This document shows, in pieces, positions 49,552-59,801 of a stretch of DNA of 64,000 bases. Both the position numbers and the translations under genes were made by a program. The notes beneath the pieces were generated by a model, which was not told the origin of the DNA, searched no databases, and saw nothing but the letters and a program-made list of their open reading frames with translations. This DNA is from Buttiauxella noackiae ATCC 51607 (GTDB lineage: Bacteria; Pseudomonadota; Gammaproteobacteria; Enterobacterales; Enterobacteriaceae). Numbering within the stretch: the first letter of the stretch is position 1; every line of letters begins with the position of its first letter. The stretch lies in the NCBI RefSeq assembly GCF_001654865.1, contig NZ_LXEO01000014.1:1-64000 (forward strand). Direction: 5' to 3'.

Positions 49552-49573
49552 AACGGGCGCCTCGGCGCCCGTT
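49552..49573 (-). terminator. Intercistronic hairpin malX-malY
   Basis: AACGGGCGCC/GGCGCCCGTT is a 10-base stem almost without a loop, 5 bases past the malX stop and followed by TTTG on the minus strand. It should reduce malY relative to malX or protect the malX mRNA. Confidence 0.7.
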
Positions 49574-49578
49574 ATGGT

Positions 49579-51165
49579 TTACGCCTGAGCTATTTGCATC
49601 AGATGCGCCATTTCATCTTTCACCGACTGGACCTGCGGACCAATCACCACTTGCAGATTGTGCTGGTTGAGTTGCACCACACCGATGGCACGGAGGTTTT
49701 TAAGCGCAGCACTGTCGACCAGAGACATATCTTTCACCGATAAACGCAGACGTGTAATGCAGTTATCCAGGGAGACAATATTATCCTTACCACCCAATGC
49801 GGCAAGAATTGCGGGGAAGTTATAACCAGACTTGCCCACTTGTCCAACAATCGCTTTTTCGATTCCGCTTTCAATATCGCGCCCCGGGGTTTTGATGTTG
49901 AAACGGGTAATCGCGAAACGGAAAATAACGTAGTAAGCACAGAACCAGATAGCGGCCACAACAGGTACTAAATACCATTTCGTTGCAAGGCCGTGCAGAA
50001 TGCCGAACACAACGAAATCAATTATGTTGCCATCAGTATTCCCGATAGTGACACCTAATACCGCCATGATGGTAAAACCAAGGCCGGTTAACAGGGCATG
50101 AATGAGATACAGAACAGGAGCCACAAACAGGAACAGGAATTCCAGTGGTTCAGTCGTGCCACCGATGACACAGGCAATAACGCCGGAAATCAACAGACCT
50201 TTAATTTTGTGGCGGTTTTCAGGACGAGCACAGTGGTACATGGCTAAAGCGGCACCCGGTAAACCGCCCAGGAAGGCAGGCATCTTACCTTGTGACAAGA
50301 AGCGAGTAGCACTTTCGGAGAAACCATGAACGCTCGGGCAGCTTAGCTGAGCCTGGAAGATGGTTAATGCACCGCTGACACTGTGGCCGCAAACATCCAT
50401 AGTGCCGCCAGCTTCAGTAAAGCGGATCAGAGCAACCAGAATGTGGTGCAACCCAAATGGCAGTAACAGACGTTCGCCGGTACCGAAGATCATTGGCCCA
50501 AATATACCCGCGCTGTTGATCATATTGCCCAGCGCGTTGATCCCTGCGGCAAATACAGGCCAAATCAGCGGGATCACTAGGCCAACAATTCCCATGACCA
50601 GCGTCGTTATAATCGGTACAAAGCGCGTACCTCCGAAGAATGCCAGCGCATCAGGCAAGCGCACATTATGGAAACGCTCATGCAGCAGGAATACAATCAC
50701 ACCGACAATCACGGCACCCAAAATACCGGTATCAATAGATTGAATACCAAGAATATTTTGGATGTTGTTTGCTTTCAGGATGGCGGCATCTGTTGTCGGT
50801 AAAATGCCTTTGGCCGTCAGCCAGAAGTTCACTGCAAGGTTCATTACCGCGTAACCGACAAAACCGGAAAACGCCGCTACACCTTTGTTTTCACGCGCAA
50901 GCCCAAGCGGGATTGCGATACAGAACATAATTGGCAGGAAGCTAAAAGCAAATGAGCCAACTTTCCCCATCCAGGTGAAAATTAGCTGTAAAACAGGATT
51001 ACCTAATGCTGGAAGCAGAGTTACGACATCGTGGCTACTGAGCGAACTCCCGATGCCGAGCATGATGCCGCAGAACGACAAAAGCGCCACGGGCAACATA
51101 AAGGTTTTGCCAAGGTTTTGAAAAAACTCCCAAAGCGTAATTTTTTGTGGTGTATTAGCCGCCAT
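49579..51165 (-). CDS. malX: PTS EIICB sugar transporter MalX
   Basis: A 528-residue glucose-family phosphotransferase permease (E. coli MalX 530). The EIIC domain (about 1-410) has multiple helices and the GGTTEPLEFLF motif; the EIIB domain (about 445-528) carries the phosphocysteine in SLDNCITRLRLSV. No EIIA is fused, so it relies on a separate EIIA (Crr). E. coli MalX can carry glucose and maltose weakly; its natural substrate is unsettled. Divergent malI represses it. Confidence 0.95.
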   Translation of the reverse strand: MAANTPQKITLWEFFQNLGKTFMLPVALLSFCGIMLGIGSSLSSHDVVTLLPALGNPVLQLIFTWMGKVGSFAFSFLPIMFCIAIPLGLARENKGVAAFSGFVGYAVMNLAVNFWLTAKGILPTTDAAILKANNIQNILGIQSIDTGILGAVIVGVIVFLLHERFHNVRLPDALAFFGGTRFVPIITTLVMGIVGLVIPLIWPVFAAGINALGNMINSAGIFGPMIFGTGERLLLPFGLHHILVALIRFTEAGGTMDVCGHSVSGALTIFQAQLSCPSVHGFSESATRFLSQGKMPAFLGGLPGAALAMYHCARPENRHKIKGLLISGVIACVIGGTTEPLEFLFLFVAPVLYLIHALLTGLGFTIMAVLGVTIGNTDGNIIDFVVFGILHGLATKWYLVPVVAAIWFCAYYVIFRFAITRFNIKTPGRDIESGIEKAIVGQVGKSGYNFPAILAALGGKDNIVSLDNCITRLRLSVKDMSLVDSAALKNLRAIGVVQLNQHNLQVVIGPQVQSVKDEMAHLMQIAQA

Positions 51166-51220
51166 AACGACTCCTTAAACCCTGGTTGATAGATGAGTGG
51201 TGGTACAGAACGAAGCGGAT

Positions 51221-51236
51221 GATAAAACGTTTTACC
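51221..51236. promoter_or_regulatory. MalI operator, malX-proximal
   Basis: GATAAAACGTTTTACC is a near-perfect palindrome matching the E. coli MalI operator (GATAAAACGTTTTATC) at 15 of 16 positions. It lies about 55 bases upstream of the malX start. Confidence 0.8.
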
Positions 51237-51299
51237 AACCTTTATTGCGCTGTAGTTCACAGATCTAAAGCTCACCAGAGTGCTTAATACTTCATATCA

Positions 51300-51315
51300 G
51301 GTTAAACGTTTTATC
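51300..51315. promoter_or_regulatory. MalI operator, malI-proximal
   Basis: GGTTAAACGTTTTATC shares the centre and the perfect right half of the MalI operator. It lies 35 bases before the malI ATG, suited to autoregulation. Confidence 0.75.
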
Positions 51316-51350
51316 CCTAAATTTTGTTTCATGGAGGGTCCGTCGGCCTA

Positions 51351-52385
51351 ATGACGACTCAGGAAAAGAAAATAACAATTAATGAAGTCGCTGAAGCAGC
51401 TGGGGTTTCTGTTACGACAGTTTCTCTGGTTCTCAGTGGCAAAGGGCGCATTTCACCAGCGACCGGATTGCGCGTGAATGAAGCCATAGAAAAATTAGGA
51501 TTCGTGCGTAATCGCCAGGCCGTTTCATTACGTGGTGGCCAGAGCGGGGTTATTGGGTTGATCGTGCGTGATCTATGCAATCCTTTTTATGCCGAGCTCA
51601 CCGCAGGTTTAACGGATGAACTTGAAAAACAGAGCAAGCTACTCTTCCTGACCCAAAGTGGCGCGCAGGGGCAGCATATGCAGCGTTGCTTTGACATGTT
51701 AGTTGCACAAGGAGTGGATGGCATTATTGTCGCCGGTGCGGCGGGACAGGGGGCGGATATGCGTACCATTGCGCAACAGAAAAATTTACCCCTGGTATTT
51801 GCCTCTCGCGCGAGCTATCTCGATGAGGCCGATATTATCAGGCCTGATAATATGCAGGCCGCTCAGCTTGTCACCGAACATTTGATCAAGCGGGGGCACC
51901 AACGCATTGCCTGGCTCGGTGGCGATGGTGCCTCTTTGACTCGCGCCGAGCGCGTCGGTGGTTATTGTTCCACGCTTCTGCAATACGGCTTGCCATTCCA
52001 CAGTGAGTGGATAATCGAATGCGAGCCGAGTCAGAAAAAAGCGGCGGATGCTATCACCACACTTCTACAGCACAACCCAACAATTACTGCTGTGCTCTGC
52101 CATAACAGCACTGTAGCGATGGGGGCATGGTTTGGTTTACTGCGCGCAGGGCGACAAAGCGGTGAGGGGAGTATCGACAGCTACTATGACCGCCATGTGG
52201 CGCTGGCAGCTTTCGCTGAAGTGATGGACGATGAACTCGATGACTTGCCATTAACATGGGTCTCAACACCTGCTCGTGAGATAGGCCGTATGGCCGGGCA
52301 GCGGATCCTGCAACGTACGCAACAAGGTGATACCAGTGCACTCAGTCAGATTATGCCGGCACGATTAGTGGTGAGAAAAAGTTAA
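51351..52385 (+). CDS. malI: MalXY repressor MalI
   Basis: A LacI/GalR-family repressor of about 344 residues (E. coli 342). Helix-turn-helix TINEVAEAAGVSVTTVSLVLSG in the first 30 residues, then FVRNRQAVSLRGGQSGVIGLIVRDL and a ligand-binding core. It represses malXY and itself through the two operators upstream; its inducer is unknown. Start ATG at 51351 gives the E. coli-like N-terminus; GGAGG is 13 bases upstream, rather far. A TTG at 51324 in frame is an alternative. Confidence 0.94.
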   Translation: MTTQEKKITINEVAEAAGVSVTTVSLVLSGKGRISPATGLRVNEAIEKLGFVRNRQAVSLRGGQSGVIGLIVRDLCNPFYAELTAGLTDELEKQSKLLFLTQSGAQGQHMQRCFDMLVAQGVDGIIVAGAAGQGADMRTIAQQKNLPLVFASRASYLDEADIIRPDNMQAAQLVTEHLIKRGHQRIAWLGGDGASLTRAERVGGYCSTLLQYGLPFHSEWIIECEPSQKKAADAITTLLQHNPTITAVLCHNSTVAMGAWFGLLRAGRQSGEGSIDSYYDRHVALAAFAEVMDDELDDLPLTWVSTPAREIGRMAGQRILQRTQQGDTSALSQIMPARLVVRKS

Positions 52386-52386
52386 A

Positions 52387-52408
52387 AAGCCTCCCTTTAG
52401 GGAGGCTT
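52387..52408. terminator. malI-distal hairpin H1
   Basis: AAGCCTCCCT-tt-AGGGAGGCTT follows the malI stop. Its reverse complement recurs as H3 at 52550-52571. Confidence 0.7.
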
Positions 52409-52503
52409 CAGACGGATGACAAACTTCATGCGCCCATAATATAGGCATATGTGACCGAAAAAATAACAAGGAAAATCAATTCATTGGTTTTCGGCTGATA
52501 ACC

Positions 52504-52539
52504 ACAAAGAAGGAAAAACCACGCTTTTTCCTTCTTTGT
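52504..52539. terminator. Long central hairpin H2
   Basis: A perfect 15-base stem, ACAAAGAAGGAAAAA/TTTTTCCTTCTTTGT, with a 6-base loop, located between malI and ydgA. It can terminate transcription from either side. Confidence 0.75.
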
Positions 52540-52549
52540 CAGCAAGTTC

Positions 52550-52571
52550 AAGCCTCCCTAAAGGGAGGCTT
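52550..52571. terminator. ydgA-distal hairpin H3
   Basis: AAGCCTCCCT-aa-AGGGAGGCTT then TTTT, past the ydgA stop. It is the exact reverse complement of H1. Confidence 0.7.
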
Positions 52572-52592
52572 TTAGCCAAGCATCGCTCACAA

Positions 52593-54143
52593 TTACTGTT
52601 GAGGAACCGCAGGCGCTTCTGGAACAGCAGGTGTTTCTGGTTCTGGTACCGGGGCTGCTTCTGGCTCACCCATAGTCGGCATACCAAACATTCCTAACAG
52701 ATCGCCCAGTGCCATTTTCTGGCCGTTCAGCGTGACCTGACCGTTGGAGTACTGCAGGCTGGAAACCACATTATTGTCTTCCATAGTGGTCACGCGGAAC
52801 ATTTGGCCCATTGCGGCCAGGCCTTTGATTTGCTGCTCGGCAAGTTTAGCTGCTTCGGCAGGCTGGTAGCCTTCAAGCTGTGCAACTTGCGTCATCAATT
52901 CGGTCGCCATATCTACCGGGATAACCAGTTTGCTATCGAGAGATTTCACCACACGGTTGAGTTGTTCTTCCGGAGTTTTTGGTTCACCCGTTGATTGCGC
53001 CGGATCTTTCAGGAACAAAGAGAGATTAAAGCTGCTTTCGCCTTTGGCATTTTTCCAGCTTAACGGTGCAACGGTAATCACTGGATCACCTTTTAACAGC
53101 AACGGCAGGTTGGCGGCAAAGAGCTCAACAATTTGCTGCTGATAAGCTTCTGGATTCTGTGAAAATGCAGGATCTGCCAGCAGTTTCTGCGACTCGGCAT
53201 TATATTTCTGGCTAAACTCGCGTACTGCTGCCCCGTCAAGATTACCGACTTTGAGCGTTAGCTTGCCGCTACCCATATCTTTGTTCTGTACTTTCAGAGA
53301 ATTAAGTGCGTAATCGATTTGACCAGAAAGATGTTTTTTATCTTCCTGAAGTTCAGATTTGGCGTTGATGTTAAAACCTTCCACAACGGCCATTTCTTTG
53401 CCTTCGATAGAAATAGCTAACTTGTCGATAGAGGCTTTCTGGCTACCAATACGCTCGATAAATTCACTACGAGTACTGTTACCTTCGGTTTTGATACCGT
53501 TGAAAGTGATTTGTACGTGCTGACCGTATTCATTGACGGTATTGACCAGGCCGCTTTGTGCTTCACCACTCACGGCAATTTTATCACCCTGACCATCGAC
53601 ATCAGCCTTGAACTCACCACCGCTAAAGGCAACTTTTTGCTCGCCATTTTCATAATTCAGCGGCAGCAAGTTGATATCAGAAGAGGTGTCACCGCTATAG
53701 CCAATACGCGTTTGGGCATCAATAAAGGACTGACCTTTAGCAATATCAAACAATGGCTTAGTGGTTGGGTTATTCATCAAAGTGGTATGAACTGACGCCA
53801 TGGAAGGCAACAGATTGAATTTTTTCAGTTGTGCGAACGGGAATGGGCCATGATCAATGGTTTCGTTAAATACGATAGTTTGATCAGGCTTAAGGATCGC
53901 GCTTGTCATTCCTGCGGTTGGTTTGATGACTAAGTGCATGGTGCTGCTGAACAGACCACGATGATAATCCTGGTAGCCCAGCGTCAAGCCAGCTTCGGGC
54001 GAGGCTTTATTCAACTCGGTATTAGCATTGCTGATCATCTCCGCCATACGGCCTTCGAGCTGTTTACCGGTGTACCAGGCTGTACCCGTCCACACCACAC
54101 CCAAAGCAACAATAACACCTACTGCAACCAGTGATTTTTTCAT
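52593..54143 (-). CDS. ydgA: YdgA, DUF945 family protein
   Basis: A protein of about 516 residues (E. coli 502) with an N-terminal signal/anchor helix (KKSLVAVGVIVALGVVWTG) and DUF945 fold: FNETIDHGPFPFAQLKKFNLLPSMASV near 94-120. Its C-terminal Pro/Glu-rich tail (EAAPVPEPETPAVPEAP) is longer than in E. coli. It is an inner-membrane-anchored periplasmic protein of unknown function, in E. coli next to manA. Start at 54143 (MKKSLV) matches E. coli; the ORF runs five codons further. Confidence 0.9.
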   Translation of the reverse strand: MKKSLVAVGVIVALGVVWTGTAWYTGKQLEGRMAEMISNANTELNKASPEAGLTLGYQDYHRGLFSSTMHLVIKPTAGMTSAILKPDQTIVFNETIDHGPFPFAQLKKFNLLPSMASVHTTLMNNPTTKPLFDIAKGQSFIDAQTRIGYSGDTSSDINLLPLNYENGEQKVAFSGGEFKADVDGQGDKIAVSGEAQSGLVNTVNEYGQHVQITFNGIKTEGNSTRSEFIERIGSQKASIDKLAISIEGKEMAVVEGFNINAKSELQEDKKHLSGQIDYALNSLKVQNKDMGSGKLTLKVGNLDGAAVREFSQKYNAESQKLLADPAFSQNPEAYQQQIVELFAANLPLLLKGDPVITVAPLSWKNAKGESSFNLSLFLKDPAQSTGEPKTPEEQLNRVVKSLDSKLVIPVDMATELMTQVAQLEGYQPAEAAKLAEQQIKGLAAMGQMFRVTTMEDNNVVSSLQYSNGQVTLNGQKMALGDLLGMFGMPTMGEPEAAPVPEPETPAVPEAPAVPQQ

Positions 54144-54277
54144 TCTGTCGTAGTCCATATTAAGTGCATCTGCCGGTAGTCCTCCGGCAGATGATTGAAA
54201 TGCCCATGGGCATTGAAGAAACTGATTCTACACAGCTTAGCAATCCTACCCAAAAAGATCAGTAAGTTGCTTTAAAC

Positions 54278-55450
54278 TCAGATTTTAGAGAACACGCGTG
54301 CAACACGACCTACGCCGCTGATTAATACCGGCGACTCAGCCGCAGAAATAAATGCAGATTCACCGGGTTTAAGAGTCAGTTGCTGCTGGTCTTTGCTTAA
54401 AATCGCTTCACCTTCAGTGCAGAACACAATGGCCGCACTTGGCTGGGCAAGCTCAACCTGCTGAGTGCTGAGATCGTGCAACGAGAAGGCGAAGTCATCA
54501 ACCGGAATAGGGAAGTCCAGTTCATTGCCATTCTTCTCAGGCTGAGTCAGCAATTGAGCGGCAGGTTTTGGCTCAAACTTAACGTTTGCGACCAGCTCAG
54601 GAATGTCGATGTATTTTGGCGTGAGCCCTGCGCGCAGAACGTTATCCGAGTTCGCCATCACCTCAAGAGCCACACCTTTAAGGTAAGCGTGAGGGGTTTC
54701 AGCAAACAGGAACATTGCTTCACCCGGTTGTAATTTCACCACGTTCAACAGCAGTGGCGAGAATAAGCCACTGTCGTCGGGGTAAAACTCAGAAATCACG
54801 CGAATGGTTTCCCACGGCTCGCCTTGCTGATTATTCAAAGCCGCTTTCAACACGCCGAGGGCCAGAGATTTCTCATCGCCTTTCATATTCAGCAGGCTTG
54901 CGAAAAGCTGTGATAAACGTTCGGCATTTGGCTCTTGTAAGAAATGAGCAATGGCAGGGTGTGCGCCAGAAACTGGCTGGAGCAAAGAGACGATATCGCT
55001 AAATTCACGGAACGCGTTCATTGCTAGGAAGGGGGTAAGTGCGAACACCAGCTCTGGTTTATGGTTTGGATCTTTGTAGTTACGTTCGGCGGCATCTAAT
55101 GGAATGCCTGCTGCGTTCTCTTTAGCGAACCCCAATTCAGAAGCTTTTTTATTTGGATGGACCTGAATGGAAAGAGGTTGATCGGCGCACAGCACTTTGA
55201 AGAGAAAAGGTAGCTCACCAAAACGCTCTGCAACGGCCTTACCCAACAACGCAGGCTTGTTTGCATCAATCACGTCACGCAATGAATGCTGCTGTCCATT
55301 ATCAAGAATTTTCGAACTGCTTTTAGGGTGAGCACCCATCCATAACTCTGCCATTGGCAAGTTATCTGGATTTTTCACGCCGTAAAGTTCTGTTAACGCA
55401 GTCTTACTTCCCCAAGCATAGTTTTGTACTGAGTTAATGAGTTTTTGCAT
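54278..55450 (-). CDS. manA: Mannose-6-phosphate isomerase
   Basis: Interconverts mannose-6-phosphate and fructose-6-phosphate for mannose use and for GDP-mannose synthesis. About 390 residues (E. coli 391). Zinc/catalytic signatures: PLSIQVHPNK near 92-101, YKDPNHKPELVFALTPF near 128-144, FAETPHAYLKGVALEVMANSDN. ATG at 55450 has AGGGT six bases upstream; the ORF's earlier start at 55477 is not needed. It is divergent from fumA. Confidence 0.96.
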   Translation of the reverse strand: MQKLINSVQNYAWGSKTALTELYGVKNPDNLPMAELWMGAHPKSSSKILDNGQQHSLRDVIDANKPALLGKAVAERFGELPFLFKVLCADQPLSIQVHPNKKASELGFAKENAAGIPLDAAERNYKDPNHKPELVFALTPFLAMNAFREFSDIVSLLQPVSGAHPAIAHFLQEPNAERLSQLFASLLNMKGDEKSLALGVLKAALNNQQGEPWETIRVISEFYPDDSGLFSPLLLNVVKLQPGEAMFLFAETPHAYLKGVALEVMANSDNVLRAGLTPKYIDIPELVANVKFEPKPAAQLLTQPEKNGNELDFPIPVDDFAFSLHDLSTQQVELAQPSAAIVFCTEGEAILSKDQQQLTLKPGESAFISAAESPVLISGVGRVARVFSKI

Positions 55451-55655
55451 TATTAGACCCTGTTGTAATCTAGACAAAGTTGAGACTATTAAACCAATTA
55501 TCTGAGATGAAGTAACCAGGGGAGTAAAAAGTCGTACTAGTCTCAGTTTTTGTTAAAAAATTGTGTAGCATATTGTGGTCTGTATTGTTAACGCAGCAAC
55601 TGGTCTTGCGCTAAAAGATAAAACTAACGTAGCTGATGTCGTAAGTGAGAGAACA

Positions 55656-57302
55656 ATGTCGAATAAAGCCTTTCATTATCAAGAGCCGTTCCCGTTAAAA
55701 AAAGATGAAACTGAGTATTACCTGCTAAGCAGCGATTATGTTTCAGTATCCGAGTTCGAAGGGCAGGAAGTCCTGAAAGTAGATCCTAAAGCCCTCACGT
55801 TACTTGCCAAACACGCCTTCCACGATGCCTCGTTTATGTTACGCCCGGCGCACCAGCAACAAGTCGCCGATATCCTCAATGATCCTGAAGCCAGCGAAAA
55901 TGATAAGTATGTCGCGCTGCAATTCCTGCGTAACTCTGAAATCGCTGCAAAAGGTATTTTGCCAACCTGCCAGGATACCGGCACGGCAATTATCATGGGT
56001 AAAAAAGGCCAGCGTGTCTGGACCGGCGGTGGCGACGAAGAAGCACTGTCACGAGGCGTCTATAACACCTTTATTGAAGATAACCTGCGCTACTCGCAAA
56101 ACGCAGCGCTGGATATGTACAAAGAGGTCAATACCGGCACTAACCTGCCTGCGCAAATCGACCTTTACAGTGTTGATGGCGCTGAATACAAATTCCTCTG
56201 TATCGCCAAAGGTGGCGGTTCAGCGAACAAAACCTATCTGTATCAGGAAACAAAGGCGCTGCTGAGTCCTGGACGTCTTAAAGATTACCTCGTCGATAAA
56301 ATGCGCAGCCTCGGTACTGCCGCGTGCCCACCGTATCATGTGGCGTTTGTGATTGGCGGTACATCGGCTGAAGCGACGCTTAAAACCGTAAAACTCGCCT
56401 CAACCAAATATTACGACGGGCTGCCAACCGAAGGTAACGAACATGGCCAGGCATTCCGCGATGTACAACTTGAAGAAGAGTTGTTGAAAGAGGCTCAGAA
56501 TCTTGGCCTTGGCGCACAGTTTGGCGGTAAGTACTTCGCTCACGATATTCGCGTTGTGCGCTTGCCGCGTCACGGTGCTTCATGCCCGATTGGCATGGGT
56601 GTTTCATGTTCTGCGGATCGCAATATCAAAGCGAAGATCAACCGTGATGGCATCTGGATCGAAAAGCTTGAACACAACCCTGGGAAATTTATCCCGCAAG
56701 AGTTGCGTCAGGCGGGTGAAGGTGAGGCAGTTAAAGTTGATCTGAATCGTCCGATGAGTGAGATCCTGAAACAACTGTCGCAGTACCCTGTTTCAACTCG
56801 CCTTTCTTTAAGCGGCACGATAATTGTGGCGCGTGACATCGCCCACGCTAAACTCAAAGAACGTATCGACAACGGTGAAGGTTTGCCGCAATACATCAAA
56901 GATCACCCGGTGTATTACGCGGGGCCAGCTAAAACGCCAGACGGTTATGCATCAGGTTCGCTTGGGCCAACGACTGCCGGGCGTATGGACTCCTATGTTG
57001 ACTTATTACAAGCCAACGGGGGCAGCATGGTGATGTTGGCAAAAGGCAACCGTAGCCAGCAAGTGACGGATGCCTGCCATAAACATGGCGGTTTCTATCT
57101 TGGTAGTATCGGCGGTCCGGCGGCGGTTCTGGCGCAGCAGAGCATCAAGAGCCTGGACTGTGTCGAATACGCTGAGTTGGGGATGGAAGCCATCTGGAAA
57201 ATAGAAGTGGAAGATTTCCCGGCCTTTATTCTGGTCGATGATAAGGGCAACGACTTCTTCCAGAAAATACACGCCTCACAATGTACACGTTGCGTGAAGT
57301 AA
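55656..57302 (+). CDS. fumA: Fumarase A, class I
   Basis: Oxygen-sensitive [4Fe-4S] fumarate hydratase of the TCA cycle, 548 residues as in E. coli. Cluster cysteines are in LPTCQDTG (about 105), GTAACPPYH (about 224) and [10 protein letters not shown] (about 318); the C-terminus ends CTRCVK. FumB is the close paralogue; the fumA-fumC neighbourhood supports FumA. ATG at 55656; the ORF's upstream extension is not conserved. Confidence 0.95.
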   Translation: MSNKAFHYQEPFPLKKDETEYYLLSSDYVSVSEFEGQEVLKVDPKALTLLAKHAFHDASFMLRPAHQQQVADILNDPEASENDKYVALQFLRNSEIAAKGILPTCQDTGTAIIMGKKGQRVWTGGGDEEALSRGVYNTFIEDNLRYSQNAALDMYKEVNTGTNLPAQIDLYSVDGAEYKFLCIAKGGGSANKTYLYQETKALLSPGRLKDYLVDKMRSLGTAACPPYHVAFVIGGTSAEATLKTVKLASTKYYDGLPTEGNEHGQAFRDVQLEEELLKEAQNLGLGAQFGGKYFAHDIRVVRLPRHGASCPIGMGVSCSADRNIKAKINRDGIWIEKLEHNPGKFIPQELRQAGEGEAVKVDLNRPMSEILKQLSQYPVSTRLSLSGTIIVARDIAHAKLKERIDNGEGLPQYIKDHPVYYAGPAKTPDGYASGSLGPTTAGRMDSYVDLLQANGGSMVMLAKGNRSQQVTDACHKHGGFYLGSIGGPAAVLAQQSIKSLDCVEYAELGMEAIWKIEVEDFPAFILVDDKGNDFFQKIHASQCTRCVK

Positions 57303-57313
57303 GACACTCAAGC

Positions 57314-57338
57314 CGCCCACCAGGGCGGTTTTTTTAGC
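57314..57338 (+). terminator. Terminator between fumA and fumC
   Basis: CCGCCC-acca-GGGCGG followed by eight Ts. It lets fumC be expressed separately from fumA. Confidence 0.92.
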
Positions 57339-57353
57339 TCAAAGGAGAATGAA

Positions 57354-58751
57354 ATGGCATCCAGTCGTAGTGAAAAAGACTCAATGGGCCCGATCGACGT
57401 CCCGGCAGATAAACTGTGGGGTGCGCAAACTCAGCGCTCACTTGAGCATTTCCGTATTTCCACCGAAAAAATGCCCGCGGCGCTGATCCACGCGCTGGCA
57501 TTAACTAAGCGAGCTGCCGCAAAGGTGAATATGGATCTTGGATTGCTGGTGGAGGACCGCGGTAACGCCATTATTAAGGCGGCCGATGAAGTTCTGGCAG
57601 GCAAACACCCGGATGAATTCCCGCTGGCTATCTGGCAAACCGGCTCAGGTACACAGAGCAATATGAATATGAACGAAGTGTTGGCAAACCGGGCGAGTGA
57701 AATCCTTGGCGGCGTGCGCGGCATGGAACGAAAAGTTCACCCCAACGACGATGTAAATAAGAGCCAAAGTTCGAATGACGTTTTCCCAACGGCGATGCAT
57801 GTTGCTGCTGTCATTGCGGTTCGCGAACAACTTATCCCGCAGCTAAACGTATTAAGAGAGACATTGCAGGGTAAAGCGGAAGCCTTCCGTGACATCGTTA
57901 AAATTGGACGTACCCACTTACAAGACGCAACCCCACTTACCCTGGGCCAGGAGATTTCCGGTTGGGTGGCAATGCTTGAGCATAATCTCAGGCATGTTGA
58001 AAACAGTCTGCCACATATTGCGGAACTGGCATTAGGCGGTACGGCTGTTGGAACCGGGCTGAATACCCACCCGGAATACGCAGTGCGCGTCGCTAAAGAA
58101 CTGGCTGAAATTACCGGTCAACCGTTTGTCACTGCGCCGAATAAATTCGAAGCGCTGGCGACCTGTGATGCGCTGGTTCATTCGCATGGTGCCCTAAAAG
58201 GGCTTGCGGCGTCGTTAATGAAAATCGCCAATGATGTGCGCTGGTTATCTTCCGGCCCGCGCTGCGGGATTGGCGAAATAGCCATTCCTGAGAATGAACC
58301 CGGTAGCTCAATAATGCCTGGAAAGGTCAATCCGACCCAGTGCGAAGCCATGACGATGCTGTGCTGCCAGGTGATGGGCAACGATGTGGCGGTGAATATG
58401 GGGGGCGCATCCGGCAACTTTGAGCTGAACGTATATCGTCCGATGGTTATTCATAACTTCCTGCAATCGGTGCGTTTACTTGCCGATGGCATGGAAAGTT
58501 TCAACGAACATTGCGCCGTGGGTATTGAGCCGAATCGCGACCGCATTACGCAATTACTGAATGAATCACTGATGCTGGTTACGGCACTCAATACGCATAT
58601 TGGTTATGACAAAGCAGCAGAAATTGCCAAGAAAGCCCATAAAGAAGGGCTGACTTTGAAGGCTTCAGCGCTGAAACTCGGCTATCTGAGTGAGGACGAG
58701 TTTGATGCCTGGGTGCGACCAGAAGAGATGGTTGGCAGTATGAAACAGTAA
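57354..58751 (+). CDS. fumC: Fumarase C, class II
   Basis: Iron-free, oxygen-stable fumarase, 465 residues (E. coli 467). The fumarase/aspartase signature [13 protein letters not shown] near 317-329 and [14 protein letters not shown] near 187-200 are visible. It complements FumA under oxidative stress or iron limitation; in E. coli SoxRS activates it. AAAGGAG precedes the ATG. Confidence 0.97.
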   Translation: MASSRSEKDSMGPIDVPADKLWGAQTQRSLEHFRISTEKMPAALIHALALTKRAAAKVNMDLGLLVEDRGNAIIKAADEVLAGKHPDEFPLAIWQTGSGTQSNMNMNEVLANRASEILGGVRGMERKVHPNDDVNKSQSSNDVFPTAMHVAAVIAVREQLIPQLNVLRETLQGKAEAFRDIVKIGRTHLQDATPLTLGQEISGWVAMLEHNLRHVENSLPHIAELALGGTAVGTGLNTHPEYAVRVAKELAEITGQPFVTAPNKFEALATCDALVHSHGALKGLAASLMKIANDVRWLSSGPRCGIGEIAIPENEPGSSIMPGKVNPTQCEAMTMLCCQVMGNDVAVNMGGASGNFELNVYRPMVIHNFLQSVRLLADGMESFNEHCAVGIEPNRDRITQLLNESLMLVTALNTHIGYDKAAEIAKKAHKEGLTLKASALKLGYLSEDEFDAWVRPEEMVGSMKQ

Positions 58752-58757
58752 GTTTGA

Positions 58758-58797
58758 CGCGCCTGCATTTACTCCTCGCAATACAAATGCAGGCGCG
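58758..58797. terminator. Terminator hairpin overlapping the tus stop
   Basis: CGCGCCTGCATTT/AAATGCAGGCGCG forms a perfect 13-base stem between convergent fumC and tus; the tus stop codon lies in it. Confidence 0.75.
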
Positions 58798-59698
58798 GAA
58801 TGATCAGCCGTAGCGGTTGCGCATCCGGCTTATAGCGATGGCGAATATTCTCCGCATCATAATTTAATAACTCACCCATCTCCGGTGGTATTTCGCCATT
58901 GTCACGATTACACAGCACCACCAGAGGGGACGGGCAGGCATGTTGTACCTGTTTTTTATGCTCCTGATACCAGGCGCGGGCGACTGGTTGTACTTTTACC
59001 GGGCGTTTAATCTTCAGGCGTACGTTATCTGAAAGGCTTGAAATGGAATTGAGCTCGCGGGTAATTTGCTCTGCCCATTGTTCACGGGTATAGGGCGGTA
59101 CAGCACGGTTCGCTTTGAGGCTCTTTTCAAGTATTTCAATAACTTCCCTACGTGAGTAATTCTTGATGATTTGTTTATTTGCCCAACCAAAATTCAACGT
59201 TGTAGGGTTTTCCAACAGTGTAATAGAGCGGTAAGCATTAAGGGTGATAAGCCCAGGAAGCTGGCGGTGAACCCACTCAAAGCGCTGCACGCTGGGCAGT
59301 CCCGACTCCACGCTGATAATGTTTTCAAGCTCCTGCTTACGTTGGTTAATGCGTTCAACCAGGATTTGAGTCTGGTGACGGGCGGTTTCGTCAACCTGAT
59401 AGCAAACGGCACCAGGCAGGCGCACAGCGGCTTTGCTACTGGTTTTCTCGGACTGCTGCTGGATAAACAAATGAGTGAAGTGGGAGAGGGTGGACTGATG
59501 TGCTTCTCTACCAAGTCGCTGTGTCACCTCGATTTTGCTTATCGCATCATGTTCATTACCTTTATCAACCGTAGGCAATTGAAAGACACGGCCGACTAAT
59601 AATCTGTAGCTGTCGAGTTGTTCGCTGAACAGATGCAGATCTCGCTCGAGCTCACGAAATGTACTGTTAAGGCGCTCAATCAAATCATATTTTGTCAT
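58769..59698 (-). CDS. tus: Replication terminus site-binding protein Tus
   Basis: A 309-residue DNA-binding protein, E. coli length. Tus binds Ter sites and blocks the replicative helicase from one side. Conserved C-terminal stretches [24 protein letters not shown] and [28 protein letters not shown] are visible. Its own Ter site overlaps the promoter, implying autoregulation as at TerB-tus in E. coli. Confidence 0.96.
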   Translation of the reverse strand: MTKYDLIERLNSTFRELERDLHLFSEQLDSYRLLVGRVFQLPTVDKGNEHDAISKIEVTQRLGREAHQSTLSHFTHLFIQQQSEKTSSKAAVRLPGAVCYQVDETARHQTQILVERINQRKQELENIISVESGLPSVQRFEWVHRQLPGLITLNAYRSITLLENPTTLNFGWANKQIIKNYSRREVIEILEKSLKANRAVPPYTREQWAEQITRELNSISSLSDNVRLKIKRPVKVQPVARAWYQEHKKQVQHACPSPLVVLCNRDNGEIPPEMGELLNYDAENIRHRYKPDAQPLRLIIPRLHLYCEE

Positions 59699-59708
59699 TT
59701 CGCCATCA

Positions 59709-59727
59709 CTTTAGTTACAACATACTA
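59709..59727 (-). other. Ter replication arrest site
   Basis: On the minus strand TAGTATGTTGTAACTAAAG matches the Ter consensus AGTATGTTGTAACTAAAG fully. It lies 11 bases upstream of the tus ATG. By the known polarity, forks arriving from the high-coordinate side would be blocked and forks from the low side would pass. Confidence 0.92.
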
Positions 59728-59801
59728 TTATTTGTTTATAACACAAGGAGATGAGCCTGACCACCAGTGCTGTCATAGTCAGGCAGGAGACAATGTGATT
59801 T

